Assembly (NCBI GenBank): GCA_947173895.1
Contig: CAMWGU010000009.1
Location: 1-64,000 of the forward strand
Direction: 5' to 3'
DNA from: an uncultured Bacteroides sp.
Lineage (GTDB): Bacteria > Bacteroidota > Bacteroidia > Bacteroidales > Bacteroidaceae
Length of the DNA: 64,000 bases
Shown: piece by piece, positions 1 to 9,789 of the stretch
Position numbering within the stretch: the first letter of the stretch is position 1
Layout of the letters: every line of letters begins with the position of its first letter
Translations under genes and position numbers: made by a program
The notes under the pieces: generated by a model
What the model saw: the letters and a program-made list of their open reading frames with translations, nothing else
Databases searched by the model: none
What the model was told of the DNA's origin: nothing

Positions 1-1574
1 GCGAAGGCCGGGCAACACTGGTGATGGACTGGACTCCGCGCACGGACGAAAAGGCACTCGCGGGTGTTTACCGCTACATTGTGTCCGGTGAAAACGGAGT
101 GAGAGAAGTGGTTGAGTCACAGGTTATTCTTGCAGAAAATGATAAGGAAAACTTGTCGGAGAGTCGGGATGAGGCTTTCCAATGCCTGACGGTTTCCGAG
201 GAGATTTCTTCGGCGGTTCCCAAGACAGGTTCTTTGGCAACTCCCGAGGTGGCTTCTTTGGCGGTTCCCGAAACAGGCTCTTTAGTAACTCCAAAAGTAG
301 CTTCTCCGGTAGTTTCCAAGGTAGTTTCTTCGTCAACTTCCAAGAATATTGAAGAAGAAACTATGGAGGCATCCCCCAAATCTGCCAACAAAAAGAAGGC
401 AAAATCGTGCTCCCTAATGCAGGAAGTGGCTGCTTTCCTGACTTCCCGCTACCATTTCCGCTTCAATGTGCTGACTGAGGAAACAGAAGTGGCACCCGTG
501 GAAAGCGACATCCCCGACACCCATTTGCGCTATGCCAAAGTGGACGAACGGTGGATGAACTCACTCAGTCTGGAGACCATCGAGGCAGGCATAGACTGCT
601 GGGACAGAGATATTCAACGCTTTGTGCGCTCGCGCCGCATCGCCGAATACCATCCTTTCACTGCCTACTTCGAGGGGCTTCCCGAATGGGATGGCACGGA
701 CCGTGTGACAGCACTCGCCCGCCGGGTGTCCGACAATCCGGTATGGGTGAACGGTTTCCACCGCTGGATGCTGGGGCTTTCGGCACAATGGATGCAATTC
801 CGTCCGGACAGCAACAGCGTTAGCCGCGCCAACAGCGTGGCCCCCTTGCTGGTGAGCAGCCGCCAAGGACTGGGGAAAAGTACGTTCTGCCGTCTGCTGA
901 TGCCCGATGCGCTAAAGGCTTATTATACGGAAAGTTACGACCTTAGTTCGCCGGCATCCGCCGAAGCGAAGCTCGCCGCCTACGGCTTGATTAACCTAGA
1001 CGAGTTCGACAAGTTGGGCGCATCCAAGATGCCCCTGCTGAAGAACTTGATGCAGGCTTCCGCGCTGAATGTCCGCAAGGCTTACCGACGTAGTGCATCC
1101 GCGCTTCCGCGCATCGCCTCGTTCATCGGCACCAGCAATCGGGAGGACCTGTTGGTAGACCGCACCGGCTCGCGCCGCTTCCTCTGTGTCAGCCTGGAGC
1201 ATGCCATAGATTGCACTACCCCCATAGATTATGAACAGCTATATGCCCAACTTAAGGCAGAACTCCTGTCCGGCGAACGCTGCTGGTTCAATAAAGAGGA
1301 AGAAGAGGCCATTCAGCGAAACAATGCCTTGTTTTACAAGCACGTGCCTGAAGAGGAGGTGTTCCGTCTTTGCTTCCGTTTTGCCACGGAGGCGGACAGC
1401 CCACAGGAAGTGCAGGCACTTTCCGCCACCCAACTGTTCGAGCGCATGAAAGCGGCTCATCCTTCGGCCATGCGTGGCATGACCGCCTACAGCCTGAGCC
1501 GCATCTTGCCCCAACTGGGCGAACGGGTGCATACATCCAAGGGGAATGTGTATCGGGTAGTGACAAACAGATAA
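1..1574 (+). CDS. VapE/VirE-family (primase-helicase-like) protein, 5' end truncated by window edge
   Basis: Frame stays open to base 1 (EGRATLVMDWTPRTDEK...); P-loop VSSRQGLGKSTFC, NLDEFDKL, FIGTSNREDLLVDRTGSRRFLCV typical of VapE/VirE domain. Confidence 0.85.
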   Translation, partial: EGRATLVMDWTPRTDEKALAGVYRYIVSGENGVREVVESQVILAENDKENLSESRDEAFQCLTVSEEISSAVPKTGSLATPEVASLAVPETGSLVTPKVASPVVSKVVSSSTSKNIEEETMEASPKSANKKKAKSCSLMQEVAAFLTSRYHFRFNVLTEETEVAPVESDIPDTHLRYAKVDERWMNSLSLETIEAGIDCWDRDIQRFVRSRRIAEYHPFTAYFEGLPEWDGTDRVTALARRVSDNPVWVNGFHRWMLGLSAQWMQFRPDSNSVSRANSVAPLLVSSRQGLGKSTFCRLLMPDALKAYYTESYDLSSPASAEAKLAAYGLINLDEFDKLGASKMPLLKNLMQASALNVRKAYRRSASALPRIASFIGTSNREDLLVDRTGSRRFLCVSLEHAIDCTTPIDYEQLYAQLKAELLSGERCWFNKEEEEAIQRNNALFYKHVPEEEVFRLCFRFATEADSPQEVQALSATQLFERMKAAHPSAMRGMTAYSLSRILPQLGERVHTSKGNVYRVVTNR

Positions 1575-1701
1575 GCAGGGGGCTGTTGTGAAGTTCTTCC
1601 TATTCGGATTGACTATATATTGTGTGTATAAAGAAAGTGGATACCAACCAAAAATATCCGCTGACCCAGTAAAAGGGGAGTAGCTAATTTTAGAAATAAA
1701 A

Positions 1702-1724
1702 AAACCGCTAAAAATCAGCGGTTT
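1702..1724 (-). terminator. Rho-independent terminator of tmRNA
   Basis: AAACCGCT-AAAAATC-AGCGGTTT with T-tract on minus strand. Confidence 0.85.
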
Positions 1725-1737
1725 AAAATTCATTCTG

Positions 1738-2131
1738 TGGAGCTGGAGGGAGTCGAACCCTCGTCCAAACGCAGAAGCCATATGCTTTCTACATGCTTAT
1801 CTTTGCCTTCATTTTCGTGCATAAGCAAGACCAAAGCCACCCACCTATGCCTTATCCTCTAAAATTTCGGAAGAATCACGAGGCGGAATCCATCCTATTC
1901 CCGATTTTGCTGTGCCACTTTATCAAACGCTTCGGAACAAGAGCTTTTGAGTGACATCTCGTTTCTACCACTTTGGTAGAAATAAAGTTAATCTACTATA
2001 CTTCGATTAAGCAGCGAGAGCATAATTTTCGTTGCCAGATAAAATTTTGAAAACTGAGATTATAGTGCCAATTAACCACGCACTGCATGCTTACATACCA
2101 CTTAGCCACGCTGTCAAATCCAGTCAACCCC
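1738..2131 (-). ncRNA. ssrA: tmRNA (transfer-messenger RNA)
   Basis: Minus strand 5' GGGGTTGACTGGATTTGACAGCG and 3' GAGGGTTCGACTCCCTCCAGCTCCA; 7-bp acceptor pairing GGGGTTG/CAGCTCC; tag reading frame GNENYALAA-stop at 2036..2007. Confidence 0.95.
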
Positions 2132-2156
2132 GTGCAGGTATTATATAAATATGCGC

Positions 2157-2164
2157 CAAAGTTA
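2157..2164 (-). promoter_or_regulatory. Bacteroides -7 element (TAACTTTG) upstream of tmRNA
   Basis: TAnnTTTG match on minus strand 26 bp from mature tmRNA 5' end. Confidence 0.5.
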
Positions 2165-2272
2165 CATATATTCCGGTTAATGTCCAATTATTCTCTTATT
2201 TATTTAGTGGATTTTAATGGGAATCTCGTATATTTGAAGATGTTTTATTTAATTATTAACAAATTGAACAAT

Positions 2273-3439
2273 ATGAACAAACAATTGATAGCATTGTGTA
2301 TGGGTGGTATGATAATGGGGGCATGTACTTCTTCTCCCCAAAAACAAGCAGTACCGATGGTGGAAGCAGAAACATCAGAGGAGATGTATATGCTGGTAGG
2401 CAGCTATGCCACTCCAAATGAAGAAGGTATTAAAGTGTATCGTTTTGAGGAGCGGACAGGCGATGCTCGATATGTAAGTGGACTGAAGGGGATATCTAAT
2501 CCTTCTTATCTCACTCCGTCGCCCGATGGGGAAAGAATATATGCTGTAGGCGAGGATGAAGGAGAGACTGCTACTGCTAACGCTATCCGGTTTGATAAGG
2601 AACAGGGAGTGTTGACTCTGCTTAATACCCAATTTACCAAGGGAGGAGCCCCCTGTTATATCACGCTGAGCCCGTCGGGGAAATTTGTTCTGACTGCCAA
2701 TTATTTTGGAGGAAGTGTCACAGTCTTCTCTTTAGGCAAAGAAAGGGAGCTGCTCTCTGGCGCCCAACTTGTTTCTTTTGTTGGAAATGGGCCTGACAAA
2801 GAGAGGCAGACACAGCCATATCTGCATTGTGTGGAATTTACGCCGGACGCCCGATTTCTTTTGGCTGATGATTTAGGAACCGACCAAATTCATGTGTTTC
2901 CTGTCGATGAAGGTAGTGCAGACGGTGTGTCTTCTTTTTTGTTGAATCAATCTGAAGAATATCAGGTGAAAGTGGAACCCGGATCGGGGCCGCGTCATAT
3001 TTGCTTCCATCCCAATCGGAAGTTTGCTTATCTGATCAATGAGCTTTCAGGAAAAGTAATTGCTTTTTCTTATGATAAAGGGAAACTGGCTGCTACGCAA
3101 TATATAGAGGCTGATACAGTGGGAGCCAAAGGAAGTGCGGACATTCATATTTCGCCTGACGGTAAATACCTTTATGCTTCCAATCGCTTGAAAGCCGATG
3201 GCATAGCCATTTTTAGTATTGATCAGGAAACAGGTACCTTGACTCGAATTGGGTATCAGTTGACCGGTATCCATCCGCGCAATTTCATCATTACTCCTAA
3301 CGGACGTTATCTGCTGGTAGCCTGTCGGGACAGCAATGTGATACAGGTGTTTGAAAGAAATTCCCAAACAGGGTTATTGACTGATACAGGCCGAAATATA
3401 CAGACTCCCAGTCCGGTATGTTTAAAGTTTGTTCGTTGA
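2273..3439 (+). CDS. Lactonase / 6-phosphogluconolactonase-like beta-propeller lipoprotein
   Basis: Start refined to MNKQLIALCMGGMIMGACTSS (lipobox GAC); ISPDGKYLYASNR, FTPDARFLL propeller repeats; upstream part of the listed ORF overlaps tmRNA. Confidence 0.8.
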   Translation: MNKQLIALCMGGMIMGACTSSPQKQAVPMVEAETSEEMYMLVGSYATPNEEGIKVYRFEERTGDARYVSGLKGISNPSYLTPSPDGERIYAVGEDEGETATANAIRFDKEQGVLTLLNTQFTKGGAPCYITLSPSGKFVLTANYFGGSVTVFSLGKERELLSGAQLVSFVGNGPDKERQTQPYLHCVEFTPDARFLLADDLGTDQIHVFPVDEGSADGVSSFLLNQSEEYQVKVEPGSGPRHICFHPNRKFAYLINELSGKVIAFSYDKGKLAATQYIEADTVGAKGSADIHISPDGKYLYASNRLKADGIAIFSIDQETGTLTRIGYQLTGIHPRNFIITPNGRYLLVACRDSNVIQVFERNSQTGLLTDTGRNIQTPSPVCLKFVR

Positions 3440-3453
3440 TCGGGGGAATATAA

Positions 3454-3496
3454 AAACAGACGGCTGCTTTCCATTGCGTTGGGCAGTCGTCTGTTT
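3454..3496. terminator. Bidirectional terminator between convergent genes
   Basis: AAACAGACGGCTGC ... GCAGTCGTCTGTTT, 13/14 stem. Confidence 0.8.
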
Positions 3497-3516
3497 ATAG
3501 CAAGTAGAATCACTCT

Positions 3517-4488
3517 TTATACATAAGTTTCCAAGAACTTGGCATGACCGTTTACCGTTACTTTCACTTCTTTCGTCGTGGCAGGGAAAAGAATGGATTC
3601 TCCGGCTTGCACCTCTAGTGCATGGCCTTCGTCATCAGTCACCGTAAATGAACCTTCCATGCAGATATAGATTACAAACGAATCCAGTTCACTATAATCC
3701 ATTGTCATATCTTCAGTCAGATCGTATACGGAAGTTGTGAAATAAGGACAAGTGACCAATTCTACAGATTCATTCTGTTTCGGAGTGTAATGAGTCCGGT
3801 AATCTTCTTCTACCGTGTAGTCAATGGCATCTTTTGATAATTCCGTGTGCAATTCGCGTGTGTTGCCATTTTTGTCTTTGCGATTGAAGTCGTAGATTCG
3901 ATATGTGACATTCGAAGTCTGCTGTATTTCGGCAATAAAACATCCGGCTCCGATGCTGTGTATACGGCCGGCGGGTAAGAAGAATACATCGCCCGGTTGT
4001 ACGGCATAATCGGCCAATGCGTCGCAGATAGTGTTGTCGGCAATCATTGCGGCATATTCGTCAGGAGTAATCTTTTTGCTTAACCCTGACCGCAGATGCG
4101 CTTTGCCTCCGGCATTGTCAATGACATACCACATCTCTGTCTTTCCCATTGAGTTGTGACGTTTTTTCGCCAGTTCGTCATCCGGATGGACTTGTATGGA
4201 GAGATCATCGCAAGCGTCAATAAACTTAATTAGCAGAGGGAAATTATCTCCGAAGCGTTGGTAGTTGCTTTCTCCTACCAAGGCTCCTTTATATTCTTTT
4301 ACCAGCTGGCTCAGGTTTTTGCCGGCTTCGCTTCCGTTGGCCACAACAGATTCATCGCCAGGAACATTGGAGATTTCCCAGCTTTCGCCAACTTGAGGTT
4401 GTTCCACATGTAAATGTTTGAACGGGATAATCTTTTCTCCACCCCAAATGGTGGATTTCAGAATAGGGTTGAATTTAAATGGATACAT
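3517..4488 (-). CDS. manA: Mannose-6-phosphate isomerase, class I
   Basis: PFKFNPILKSTIWGGEKI; LIKFIDACDDLSIQVHPDDELA; PAGRIHSIGAGCFIAEIQQTSNVTYRIYDF. Confidence 0.92.
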   Translation of the reverse strand: MYPFKFNPILKSTIWGGEKIIPFKHLHVEQPQVGESWEISNVPGDESVVANGSEAGKNLSQLVKEYKGALVGESNYQRFGDNFPLLIKFIDACDDLSIQVHPDDELAKKRHNSMGKTEMWYVIDNAGGKAHLRSGLSKKITPDEYAAMIADNTICDALADYAVQPGDVFFLPAGRIHSIGAGCFIAEIQQTSNVTYRIYDFNRKDKNGNTRELHTELSKDAIDYTVEEDYRTHYTPKQNESVELVTCPYFTTSVYDLTEDMTMDYSELDSFVIYICMEGSFTVTDDEGHALEVQAGESILFPATTKEVKVTVNGHAKFLETYV

Positions 4489-4734
4489 AGGAGTATTTAA
4501 TTTATTTGGTTTGAATACAAAAATAAGGGATTTATATGACTTTACCGCATAGTATCTCTTGAAAAATTAGTAGCCGGTATATATTATGATTGTCGCGTGG
4601 GCTGATTTAAAAAGAATATGTACTGCTGTATATGTCTTTTAAACTGGGAGATAACGCCATGTTTTATCTGCAGGGAAGCGGCATTTGCATATATTGGGAT
4701 AAGTGTTATTAGAGAATCATAAATCTGTCATATT

Positions 4735-4766
4735 GTTGCCATTTGCAAGAAAAGCTTCTACCTTTG
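4735..4766 (+). promoter_or_regulatory. Bacteroides-type promoter for threonine aldolase
   Basis: GTTG-N20-TACCTTTG 29 bp upstream of ATG. Confidence 0.55.
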
Positions 4767-4794
4767 CAGATAAATCGTAAATTACAGGAAAACT

Positions 4795-5814
4795 ATGAAG
4801 AGTTTTGCATCAGACAATAATTCGGGTGTACATCCACAAATTATGGAGGCACTCATAAAAGCCAATGACGGGCACGCTTTGGGATATGGAGATGACCCTT
4901 GGACTGAGGAGGCCACCCGTAAAGTGAAAGAACAGTTTGCCCGCCCGTGTGAGGCGTTGTTTGTATTTAATGGGACCGGAAGCAATACCATGGCATTGCA
5001 AATGATGACCCGTCCTTATCACATTATTTTCTGTGCTGATACTGCCCATATCGCAGTAGATGAATGTGGTGCTCCCGGTAAGGCTACCGGATGTTTTATG
5101 CGGACTATCCCTACGCCCGATGGAAAGCTCACTCCCGAACTGTTAAAACCTTTTATGACAAATTTTGGGGTAGAACATCATTCACAGCCTGGAGCGGTCT
5201 ATATCAGCCAATGTACTGAGTTGGGTACTGTTTATACTCCCCAAGAAATATGTGCTTTGACAACATTCGCCCATGAATACGGATTGTTGGTACACATGGA
5301 TGGTGCGCGTATTTCTAATGCAGCTGCTGCATTAGAAGTGAGTCTTGATGAAATATCAGGAGCCTGTGGAGTGGACACTTTGACTTTAGGAGGAACTAAG
5401 AATGGATTGATGGGAGCCGAATGTGTGGTGGTTTTCAATCAGAATCTAATAAAGGAGGCACGCTATGCCCGGAAACAAGCTTGTCAGTTGGCTAGCAAGA
5501 TGCGATATATTTCATGCCAGTTTACAGCATTCCTTACCGATGATTTATGGTTGAAGTGTGCACAACGTGCCAATGCGATGGCGCAACGTCTGTATGAAGC
5601 ATTGTCGGCGATGCCTGATGTAGAGTTCACTCAGCCTGTAGAAAGTAACCAGTTGTTTTTTATTATGCCGCGTGAGAAGGAAGACAAACTGCAAGAACAT
5701 TATCATTTTTATTTCTGGAATGAGGCTATTGGAGAAATGAGGCTGGTGACATCGTTTGACACCACAGAGGAGGATATAGACAGGTTCATAGCTTGTTTGT
5801 CCGCCATTTCATAG
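4795..5814 (+). CDS. ltaE: Low-specificity L-threonine aldolase
   Basis: SFASDNNSGVHPQIMEA, HMDGARISNAAAAL, DTLTLGGTKNGLMGAE (PLP lysine). Confidence 0.9.
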   Translation: MKSFASDNNSGVHPQIMEALIKANDGHALGYGDDPWTEEATRKVKEQFARPCEALFVFNGTGSNTMALQMMTRPYHIIFCADTAHIAVDECGAPGKATGCFMRTIPTPDGKLTPELLKPFMTNFGVEHHSQPGAVYISQCTELGTVYTPQEICALTTFAHEYGLLVHMDGARISNAAAALEVSLDEISGACGVDTLTLGGTKNGLMGAECVVVFNQNLIKEARYARKQACQLASKMRYISCQFTAFLTDDLWLKCAQRANAMAQRLYEALSAMPDVEFTQPVESNQLFFIMPREKEDKLQEHYHFYFWNEAIGEMRLVTSFDTTEEDIDRFIACLSAIS

Positions 5815-5987
5815 CTTGTTATTTCGCAAGATACCTCGACTGGGACAAAATGGATACATGCAGGTGTGCCGTTTCTGCTATTCGGGCAATAAACAATTGT
5901 TCGGTTTGTCTTGAATTTCATTATAAGTAAGGGGCAAAACTAAAATAACTACTCCCCAAAGTTACAGACTATAATTATAACACCTTA

Positions 5988-6032
5988 AAAGGGTCGTATC
6001 AAGCTTTGTATAGAGTCATGATACGACCCTTT
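5988..6032 (+). terminator. Rho-independent terminator after threonine aldolase
   Basis: 14-bp perfect stem AAAGGGTCGTATCA / TGATACGACCCTTT followed by TCTTTTAGTCTTTT. Confidence 0.8.
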
Positions 6033-6485
6033 CTTTTAGTCTTTTAGGATGCTTAAATATCTTTCATTAAATAAGTTCATCTTTTCAAAGATGGAGTTTT
6101 GACACCCTGTTGTTTTATATATCTTTTGTCTGTGAGAATTTTGTATCGAAGGAAATTCCGGATACACTTACCTGCTTGAAACTAATTAATATTTGTTAAA
6201 ACTAAAGGTGCGTCACTACACTATATATGCTTAAACTGTGTCTAGGGGTCAACTATGACTTAATGATAACTTGATGTTGACTCTAAAACACACAAAGAAA
6301 AATGAATAGTAGTTAATTGTTATTTGCATTTAAACGTAAGTGAAGAAGATGAGAATTGATTCATCTTTTTAATTCAAAGAAGTTCTAAGGACGGACTTTT
6401 AATCAATAATTCACAGTAAGAACTCGAGTTGTTCCTAAGGTATATGTTGCCAAAGGAATGTATCGGGTACATTAAATTTTAATCA

Positions 6486-9400
6486 ATGAATATGTATAAT
6501 AGAAAAAGACTCACGCTTGCGGCTGCTATTATGGCATGCCTTCATCTGGATGTTTCCGCAGAAAAACGGGATGGGAATCTTGCTAATTATGACAATGCGG
6601 GTGTTGTAACAGAAAAATTGATGGCTGCATACGGACAGGCGGCTCGCTCTGTTAATGGAATTGCGCAGGATAAACGTAAAATTTCGGGTATTGTAAAAGA
6701 TGTATCAGGAGAGCCGGTCATAGGGGCTTCTGTCGTTGAAAAAGGTACTACGAACGGCATCATTACGGATATGGACGGAAACTTTGTCTTGAATGTGACT
6801 AAAGGATCGGTACTGACCATTTCTTATATTGGCTATGCCGATCAGGAGATTGTAATTGATAATCAGACTTCGCTGAATATTATATTGAAGGAAAATACCG
6901 AATTGCTTGATGAAGTGGTGGTGGTAGGTTTCGGTAGTCAGAAGAAAGCCAATCTGACAGGAGCGGTATCTACTGTCGATTCGAAAACATTTCAGGAACG
7001 TCCTGTACAGAATGCTATTCAGGCCCTGCAAGGTGCTATTCCCGGACTGAACATCGTATCGGGTACCGGAGAATTGAATAAAAGTGCCGATATAAATATT
7101 CGTGGCACAGGTACTATCGGCGAAGGTTCTAGTGGAAGCCCCCTGATTCTGATTGACGGTATGGAAGGTGACTTGAATTTGGTAAATCCGCAAGATATTG
7201 AGAATGTGACTGTGTTGAAAGATGCCTCAGCGTCTTCTATTTATGGGTCGCGTGCTCCTTTTGGTGTCATTTTGGTTACTACCAAGCAAGGTAAGTCCGA
7301 CAAGATCCGCCTCAATTACAACAATTCGTTCCGCTGGAGTGCTCCGACGCGTCGTCCTCATGTGGTCGATTCGTATACGTTTGCTAAGTATTTCAATGAA
7401 GCATCCGAAAATGCCGGCCAGACAGGACATTTCTCACCTTCTCATCTGGAGCGTATCAAAGACTATCAGGACGGGAAAATTACCACGGTGAATATTCCCA
7501 ACCCGAACAATCCGGCTGTGTGGGCGGACGGATACGACTATGCGAACGGCAATACTGACTGGTACGACGAGATTTACGACAAGACTGCCTTCTCGCAGGA
7601 ACATACGGCGACTTTAAACGGTGGTAGTGAAAAAGTGCAGATGTATGCTTCGTTGAACTATTTGGACAGTGAAGGTCTGCTTAAAATAAATAAAGACAAT
7701 TACCAACGCTATGCAACCAATTTGAAAGTGAATGCTCAGGTGACCAGTTACCTGGATATGAGTTATAACATCAAGTATTCTCGTTCCGAATTCGAAACGC
7801 CGTCTCAAAACAGTGTCGGTGCATTGGGATACCAAACGTGGCCTACATTGCCTGTTTATGATGACAATGGCTATTTGTTCAGTGCTCCCTCGCCCATTCA
7901 GGGATTGCGCGATGGAGGTAAGTCTACTTCATCCAACGACCGGTTGAGCCAGCAGCTTCGTCTGAATCTTCGTCCGTTGAAGGGCTGGGAGATTGTGGGC
8001 GAGATAAATTATGCGATCAGCCGTACCCGAAATCATCAGGATTATCAGAAAGTGTACAATCACAATGTGGCCGGCGAGATCATTCCTAACTCGAATACAT
8101 CCAGCGTACACGAACAGTCGTACTCCAACGATTATGTCAATGCTTCGCTGTTTTCTACATACCAACATTCGTTCAATGACATGCACAATTTCAAGATCAT
8201 GGCGGGTGTGCAATACGAGGGAAGCCTTAATAACAATTTCAGTGCGAGCCGTAATGGCATTATGGTGCCCGGTATGGATGTGATTGACATCACTAACGGA
8301 ACCGACGGTAGCGGTCAGTCTACTCCTCCCGGTGTGGGCGGCAATGTGAACGAATGGGGAGTGGCCGGTTATTTTGGTCGATTCAATTATGACTATAAAG
8401 GCCGTTATCTGGCAGAGGTGAATTTGCGTTACGACGGTTCTTCACGCTTCCGTGCCGACGACCGTTGGAAATTGTTTCCCTCTTTTTCTTTGGGATGGAA
8501 CATCGCTCATGAAGCCTTTTGGGAGAAATTTGTAGATAAGGTCAATACGTTGAAACTTCGTGTGTCTTATGGTGTCTTGGGTAATCAGAATACCAGCAGC
8601 CTTTATCCTACTTACCTGACCATGCCGATCGGTACGGCAAACAGTGGTTGGATTATAAACGGAAAGAAAGGAAACACGGCCAGTGCTCCCGGATTGATCA
8701 GTTCTACCATGACTTGGGAAACGGTGGAGAACTTGAATCTGGGTTTTGATGCACAGGCTTTGAACAATCGTCTTTCTGTTTCGTTCGACTGGTTCCAGCG
8801 TACCACTAAGGACATGATCGGTCCGGCTCCCGAACTTCCTTTGGTGCTGGGGGTAGGTGTTCCTCAGACCAATAACACGAACTTGCGTACCCGCGGATGG
8901 GAAGTGACAATTGGTTGGAAAGATCGTATAAACGATGACATGTCCTATAATGTAGGGTTCAATCTGTCCGATTCGCAGACAGAGATTACAGACTATCCTA
9001 ATGAGAACTTCAGTTTGGACAAACCTTACTATACAGGAAAGAAACTGGGAGAAATATGGGGATACGAGACTATAGGTATTGCTAAGAGCGACCAGGAAAT
9101 GCAAGATCATCTGGCTTCTTTGCCTAACGGTGGTCAGGATGCTATCGGCAATATCGGATGGAAAGCGGGAGACATCATGTACAAGGACCTGAATGGCGAC
9201 GGCAAGATTGATTCGGGTGCCAATACCTTGTACGATCATGGCGACCTTAAAGTGATAGGTAACAATACTCCCCGGTTCCGCTTTGCCTTGAATCTAGGCT
9301 TCTCGTACAAGAACTTCGATATCAGTACCATTTTGCAGGGAGTGATGAAGCGTGATTATTGGGAAGGCAATTGGAACTTCTGGGGCTGGAACGGCTGGTT

Positions 9401-9776
9401 GTGGCGTTCCACTGCTTACGAAGAACACATGGACTACTTCCGCGGAAACCCCGACCATTGGATGGGACAGAACCTGGATGCTTATTATCCGCGTCCGTTG
9501 GACGGATCCAGCCAGAATATGCGTGTGCAGAGCCGCTATTTGCAGAATGCAGCATATATGCGTATGAAGAACTTGCAGGTAGGATATACTTTGCCGCAAG
9601 CGGTTACCGGCAGAGTAGGTATCTCCAGTTTACGCTTTTACCTGTCGGGCGAGAATTTGTTTGTCATCTCGGGTGTGAAGAAACAATTTGATCCTGAAGC
9701 TATGGGATATGGTACAAGTTCTATCGGCTACCCCATTCAGCGTGTCTTTTCAGCCGGTTTAAGTATTACTCTTTAA
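6486..9776 (+). CDS. SusC/RagA-family TonB-dependent outer-membrane receptor
   Basis: ISGIVKDVSGEPVIGASVVEKGTTNG carboxypeptidase-D-like domain, plug DEVVVVGFGSQKKANLTGAV, barrel RYDGSSRF..FPSFSLGW; C-terminal FSAGLSITL. Confidence 0.95.
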   Translation: MNMYNRKRLTLAAAIMACLHLDVSAEKRDGNLANYDNAGVVTEKLMAAYGQAARSVNGIAQDKRKISGIVKDVSGEPVIGASVVEKGTTNGIITDMDGNFVLNVTKGSVLTISYIGYADQEIVIDNQTSLNIILKENTELLDEVVVVGFGSQKKANLTGAVSTVDSKTFQERPVQNAIQALQGAIPGLNIVSGTGELNKSADINIRGTGTIGEGSSGSPLILIDGMEGDLNLVNPQDIENVTVLKDASASSIYGSRAPFGVILVTTKQGKSDKIRLNYNNSFRWSAPTRRPHVVDSYTFAKYFNEASENAGQTGHFSPSHLERIKDYQDGKITTVNIPNPNNPAVWADGYDYANGNTDWYDEIYDKTAFSQEHTATLNGGSEKVQMYASLNYLDSEGLLKINKDNYQRYATNLKVNAQVTSYLDMSYNIKYSRSEFETPSQNSVGALGYQTWPTLPVYDDNGYLFSAPSPIQGLRDGGKSTSSNDRLSQQLRLNLRPLKGWEIVGEINYAISRTRNHQDYQKVYNHNVAGEIIPNSNTSSVHEQSYSNDYVNASLFSTYQHSFNDMHNFKIMAGVQYEGSLNNNFSASRNGIMVPGMDVIDITNGTDGSGQSTPPGVGGNVNEWGVAGYFGRFNYDYKGRYLAEVNLRYDGSSRFRADDRWKLFPSFSLGWNIAHEAFWEKFVDKVNTLKLRVSYGVLGNQNTSSLYPTYLTMPIGTANSGWIINGKKGNTASAPGLISSTMTWETVENLNLGFDAQALNNRLSVSFDWFQRTTKDMIGPAPELPLVLGVGVPQTNNTNLRTRGWEVTIGWKDRINDDMSYNVGFNLSDSQTEITDYPNENFSLDKPYYTGKKLGEIWGYETIGIAKSDQEMQDHLASLPNGGQDAIGNIGWKAGDIMYKDLNGDGKIDSGANTLYDHGDLKVIGNNTPRFRFALNLGFSYKNFDISTILQGVMKRDYWEGNWNFWGWNGWLWRSTAYEEHMDYFRGNPDHWMGQNLDAYYPRPLDGSSQNMRVQSRYLQNAAYMRMKNLQVGYTLPQAVTGRVGISSLRFYLSGENLFVISGVKKQFDPEAMGYGTSSIGYPIQRVFSAGLSITL

Positions 9777-9789
9777 TCTGATTATTGAA

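Noticed and set aside
2087-2272. N-terminal extension of the lactonase ORF
   Set aside because: Overlaps tmRNA and its promoter; the ATG at 2273 gives a clean lipoprotein signal.
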